Below are positions 60,395 to 64,000 of a stretch of DNA of 64,000 nt, piece by piece. The DNA is from Daucus carota subsp. sativus (Eukaryota > Streptophyta > Magnoliopsida > Apiales > Apiaceae), in assembly GCF_001625215.2 (NCBI RefSeq), contig NC_030389.2, forward strand, positions 43,575,454-43,639,453. Direction: 5' to 3'. The notes below the pieces were generated by a model, which saw only the letters and a list, made by a program, of their open reading frames with translations, did not search any database and was not told the DNA's origin. Position numbers and translations under genes: made by a program. Numbering within the stretch: the first letter of the stretch is position 1; the number at the start of each line of letters is the position of its first letter.

Positions 60395-60994
60395 CGATTC
60401 CAACGATGAGGTCGAAAATGACATTTGAAAACTGGAACTTGAAATTAGGATTTGTAGTTGCATATATGGTTGCATATGAGGTTGTATTCATTTGATTCTA
60501 TTGTAATCTAATGGCCCCGCCAGGGGCACCCATACATCAGTTGCAACTTTAAGTTTTCCGTTGCATATGCAACTAAATGCAACTGAAAACTGTAAGTTCC
60601 AACTGAAGTATGGGTGCCCCTGGCGGGGCCATTAGATTGCAATGGAATCAACTGAATGCAACCTCATATGCAACTAAATGCAACTGAAAACTGTAACTTA
60701 CAACTGAAGTATGGGTGCCCCTGGCGGGGCTATTAGATTGCAATAGAATCAACTGAATGCAACCTCATATGCAACTAAATGCAACCTCATATGCAACTAA
60801 ATGCAACTGAAAACTGTAAGTTGCAACGGATGTATGGTGTGCCCCTGGCGGGGCCATTAGATTGCAATAGAATCAACTGAATGCAACCATATGCAACTGA
60901 ATACAACCAGATGCAACTATATATGCAACTGAATTCCTGATTTCGAGTTCCAGTTTTCAAATGTCATTTTCGACTTCATATTTGGAATCCATAT

Positions 60995-60996
<2 letters not shown>
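60395..60996. mobile_element. TA-bounded TIR element F with GC-rich repeat core
   Basis: The arms match over about 75 bases, sharing GTCGAAAATGACATTTGAAA, CTGGAAC and GTTGCATATAT. The core holds one inverted and three direct copies of a unit with TGGGTGCCCCTGGCGGGG (starts 60611, 60712 and 60835; inverted at about 60513-60535). Spacings are 101 and 123 bp. The right (TA)n is 60997-61069, about 36 units. Confidence 0.78.
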
Positions 60997-61071
<75 letters not shown>

Positions 61072-61085
61072 CAACTACAACTGCA

Positions 61086-62108
61086 TGGAGGATTAAGGTC
61101 CGAGTATCAAGAATGTGGCGAACTTTAAATCGGCATGGAGAAACAGTAGCATTGAACTTGATTCTTATTGATGAATTGGTAAGTACACATCTATCAACAT
61201 AGAAATTATACATCCTCATAGCTTAGAACATTACTAAATTGACTGTCACGCTTACAGGGAGGCCGCATTCATGCATCGATTCCACCACAAAACATCGATC
61301 AACTAGAGATTCATCTTAATGAAGGAGAAACCTACAACGTGCATAATTTCGTTGTTCGGCCATATTCAGCAATGCAAACTGAAAGATGCTTTCAAAATGA
61401 TATATATATATATATATATATATACAAATGTATCATATGACTGAAGTTTTCGTTACTGGAGGTGTAGATTACATCCCGGCTCATATATTTCAATTCACTA
61501 ATTTGTCAGCTATAATCAATGCTGCATTGCAAAACATATTCCTCATTGGTGAGCTCTATTTCTCAAGTGCACGCATTTACCACAAGTGAAGCACTTTCTA
61601 ACTGTATGCTCTCTTATACAGATGTTGTTGGTATACTACGACAATTCCAACCAATAAGGAACTTCAAGAACAAATATAATCAAGAACAATCCTGCATTCG
61701 ATTTACGATCAATGACATGCAGTTTGTGCTTGGAATCTTCATCTCTAATTTTATACAAAGACTACATGTACAACAATTTAATTTCTTTTTCCATCTTTTA
61801 ACAGTACTTCAGCAGAGGTTACATTCTACAACGAACTGGCTCATTCTTTTCATCAAGCAATCCAGCAAGCTGACGAGCATCCCATAATTGTTATCATTTC
61901 AAGCTGTCAATCCAAATTCATTCAAGGTACTTCTCAAAATAGGAAATTATCCTTTTCTAATGTCTTCGTAAAACATTGTTAAATTTGTGTTTTAGGTGAG
62001 CCAAAGTTGAGCAACTTGCAAGCAACAAGATATTTCCTAAATCATAATCATGAGGCAGTGGAGGATTTGAGGAATGCATTAAGGTTGGCAAATTGGCGTC
62101 TCGACTAG
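61086..62108 (+). pseudogene. replication protein A-like OB-fold gene, Helitron-associated
   Basis: Exon-like segments are 61086-61178, 61258-61548, 61622-61725, about 61805-61926 and 61996-62108. They encode an RPA70/DUF223-type OB-fold region: SRMWRTLNRHGETVALNLIL, then EGETYNVHNFVVRPYSAMQ, VFVTGGVDYIPAHIFQF, and a C-terminal segment ending RLANWRLD before TAG. Plant Helitrons often carry such single-strand-binding proteins. A (TA)n run at 61401-61424 in the second segment shifts the frame by two bases. No start codon is in frame, because the 5' side ends at the (TA)n of element F. The third junction is also out of phase. It is therefore a decayed copy. Confidence 0.7.
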
Positions 62109-62401
62109 GCTTCTTCAGTATCTTTCAGCAAGAAGATGAAATTCCTGTTATTTCGTCATTTTATTTCTGTAATGAATTCTACTGTTTGTAATAACTTATG
62201 GGAACTTGCTACTACTCTGTAATATTCTATGGTAACTCGGTACTTTGGCTATCTTTGCATTCGGTCTCCTCGGCATGTTCTGCAACATATACTCCACCGT
62301 GTAATCTAAAGTAATATATGTATCCTAACGTGCAGCTTCGCGTAACTGCTTTCATGAAACATGGCATAAATAGTATCAAATTGTTTCTTTGTTAAATTGA
62401 A

Positions 62402-62431
62402 AAGCCCAGCAACGCGGGCAAAAAATCTAGT
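62402..62431. mobile_element. Helitron-type 3' terminus
   Basis: The short hairpin GCCCAGCAACGCGGGC followed by AAAAAATCTAG and then T fits the 3' end of plant Helitrons (stem-loop about 10 bases before CTRR, insertion before T). It is 294 bp downstream of the RPA-like stop codon and in the same orientation, so the two probably belong to one element whose 5' end is missing. Confidence 0.65.
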
Positions 62432-62444
62432 ATATATATATATA

Positions 62445-63128
62445 GAGAGAGAGTTTTACTCCAATAGAAACCTCCTTATTCTAGAAACTAGAAACTATCA
62501 CTAAATTTCTAAGAGAATATCACTAAATTCTCAAACAACCCCATTATCTCCTTCTTCTTCTCCAACCCACCAACCCTCCACCCCACTTCCGGCAGCTTCA
62601 CCCTACCACCCCCGCCAAGTCTCTGCTACTCTCTCCACCTCCATGCCGCCCGACCCTCCATAGCCGCCACCTCCATGTCGGCCTCCATTATTTATATCAC
62701 CACCAAATCCAACCCCCCTCCGGCCTCCACCGTCCCTTCCATTCCACCCCCACCTCCACCTCCACCTGCACCTTCGTCCTCACCTCCACCTCGGTCTTCC
62801 TCACCTACAGTACCGTATATCTAGCTTAATGCCGATTTAAATTCCAGATCTTTGCCAAAAATCTGCCGGACAAAGCTAAAGGCTCCTTCCATGTCTACCA
62901 CCTCCATCTCCACCTTCACCTCCATTATCTCCACCACCGCAACCACCACCTGAATCGGCAACTAGAACAGATTCACAAATTCTGGGCAGTTTCCGCAAGT
63001 TTTCACTAATTCGTGCAACACATATCACTAAATCGTAAAGAGAATATCACTAAATTGTACTGAGGATATCACTAACTTGTATTGGTTTCTAGTTTTTATT
63101 TTAAAAGTGGTTTCTATTTGATCATGAG

Positions 63129-63130
<2 letters not shown>
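62445..63130. mobile_element. TA-bounded TIR element G, relative of C
   Basis: The left end (TTACTCCAATAGAAACCTCC) and the reverse-complemented right end (ATCAAATAGAAACCAC, then AAAACTAGAAAC) are inverted repeats. ATCACTAAAT occurs several times in both subterminal regions, as in element C. The core, 62540-62960, is a C-rich CCACCTCCA minisatellite, the strand-complement flavour of the G-rich core of C. TA tracts flank it at 62431-62444 and 63131-63159. Confidence 0.68.
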
Positions 63131-63159
<29 letters not shown>

Positions 63160-63162
<3 letters not shown>

Positions 63163-63370
63163 TATCGACTCCAAAGATGAGGTCGAAAATGACATTTGAA
63201 AATTGAAACTTGAAATCAAGATTGTAGTTGCATATATGGTTGCATATGCAACCACCGTATTTTTGGAAAATATTTTCAAAAAAGTAGTATTTTTGAAAAT
63301 ATTTTAGAGATTTGAAAATAAGATTGGAGAAGGTAGTATTTTTGAAAATAAGATTGAAAAAACAATATAC
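63160..63370. mobile_element. partial element H, F-type left end
   Basis: After a (TA)n tract the sequence GACTCCAAAGATGAGGTCG, then GAAAATGACATTTGAAAA and GTTGCATATATGGTTGCATA, repeats the left arm of element F. It then runs into the AAATATTTTC and GGTAGTATTTTTG repeats that match 56455-56565 inverted. No right terminus could be placed. Confidence 0.62.
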
Positions 63371-64000
63371 AAGATAATTCCCTTATATTTTTTTTGATTC
63401 ATTAGAAAATTTTGATAAGTCGATTAAGTTCCGATTTCTGATTTGTATAATCATAAACCTTAACTTTAGACTTGATAATAAGTAAGAAAAAAGTTTTATT
63501 TTAATTTTTTCTAAATAAATGTTTTGATATAATAATAACAATAAGTTATTTTAAAATTTTTATTTAATAAAATATAATACAGTGACTATTTTATTAGATA
63601 TCTGATTTAATTATTTTATTAAAGTTTAATACAATTTTTTGTATAAAAATTAATAATTTAGTTTCAAATTTCTAAAGTTTGAAAGTTATATCTTTCTCAA
63701 TATGATTATCTGCAATGATTTACCTGTAACATTACGAGGCTCTCTCTGAGAATCTGGTGGATCTTTTGACATTTTATCCTCCTAGTATCTAAAATAATGT
63801 TGTTGAAGCCAAGAAGAAAAGGAACACCTACTTAGAAAAGTTCTATTGCTAAAATGTACCTGAATTAGTAGAAATTTTCTGGAGCTTTTCAAGTTTAATT
63901 TGACTCAGAGAGTTTGTAATGAAAAATTCAAACAAGCACAAGTGAATTACAAAGTCTTACATGCTAAAAATCTGTTAGAATATAGTATATGATCTTGGTA
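63371..64000. other. AT-rich end of window, no gene seen
   Basis: Nothing supportable is present. The last 300 bases are less AT-rich and have splice-like words (TTACCTGTAAC, ATGTACCTGAAT) that could belong to a minus-strand gene continuing beyond the window, but no frame could be built. Confidence 0.35.

Noticed and set aside
60553-60900. Regularly spaced repeats resembling a CRISPR array
   Set aside because: Eukaryotic plant context, variable unit lengths (101 and 123 bp), inverted copies and no spacer/repeat distinction. It is a transposon-core minisatellite.

Overview
The window is plant nuclear DNA, almost certainly from a eudicot. It is very AT-rich and gene-poor. It carries GT-AG introns, (TA)n microsatellites, Stowaway-, hAT- and Mutator-type miniature elements, a solo LTR and a Helitron end, plus plant-only protein families: an F-box/LRR duplicate pair, a phytochrome-interacting ankyrin protein and DRM methyltransferase fragments. 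The species cannot be fixed from sequence alone; an asterid is only a guess.

Layout. 1-8.2 kb: a minus-strand five-exon gene (6009-2351, profilin-fold-like, 147 aa) assembled here from short exons. Its introns hold a solo LTR with a perfect target duplication, a TA-bounded element and a Stowaway end. 8.2-19.7 kb: a tandem duplication of an F-box/LRR gene. Copy A runs into an in-frame TGA just before a conserved coiled-coil domain. Copy B has kept its first two exons but seems to have gained two different 3' exons, and the old coiled-coil survives downstream as a frameshifted relic. Different transposons sit immediately upstream of each copy. 20.6-26.2 kb: an intact nine-coding-exon CCR4-type exonuclease/endonuclease/phosphatase gene (CCR4 homolog 4 type). 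It is followed by a small RRM gene (26.7-27.5 kb), unresolved minus-strand exon pieces (28.6-29.0 kb) and a conserved minus-strand gene of unknown function (29.8-31.5 kb).

31.5-47.3 kb: repeat-rich DNA with a 1.1-kb Mutator-like element, then a tandem array of about 3.7-kb units. These carry broken DRM-type cytosine methyltransferase fragments and pieces of the neighbouring glycosyltransferase gene. The array ends at an intact single-exon GT4 glycosyltransferase (47280-45799, minus). 47.3-56.3 kb: hAT, Stowaway and other MITEs, a single-exon acidic conserved protein (51.7-52.5 kb) and a three-exon phytochrome-interacting ankyrin-repeat gene (55.8-54.0 kb, minus).

56.4-63.4 kb: the most unusual region. 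It is a head-to-tail run of elements with terminal inverted repeats, nearly all bounded on both sides by (TA)n tracts, with neighbours sharing one tract. They belong to several families, many with GC-rich or tandem-repeat cores. Three more elements of this kind lie at 2.5 kb and 16.8-17.4 kb. A replication-protein-A-like gene, frame-broken by a (TA)n expansion and followed by a Helitron-type 3' end, is embedded in the run.

No operon-like co-operation between genes is expected. The window reads as scattered unrelated housekeeping and regulatory genes in a transposon-rich setting, with two separate local tandem-duplication events.
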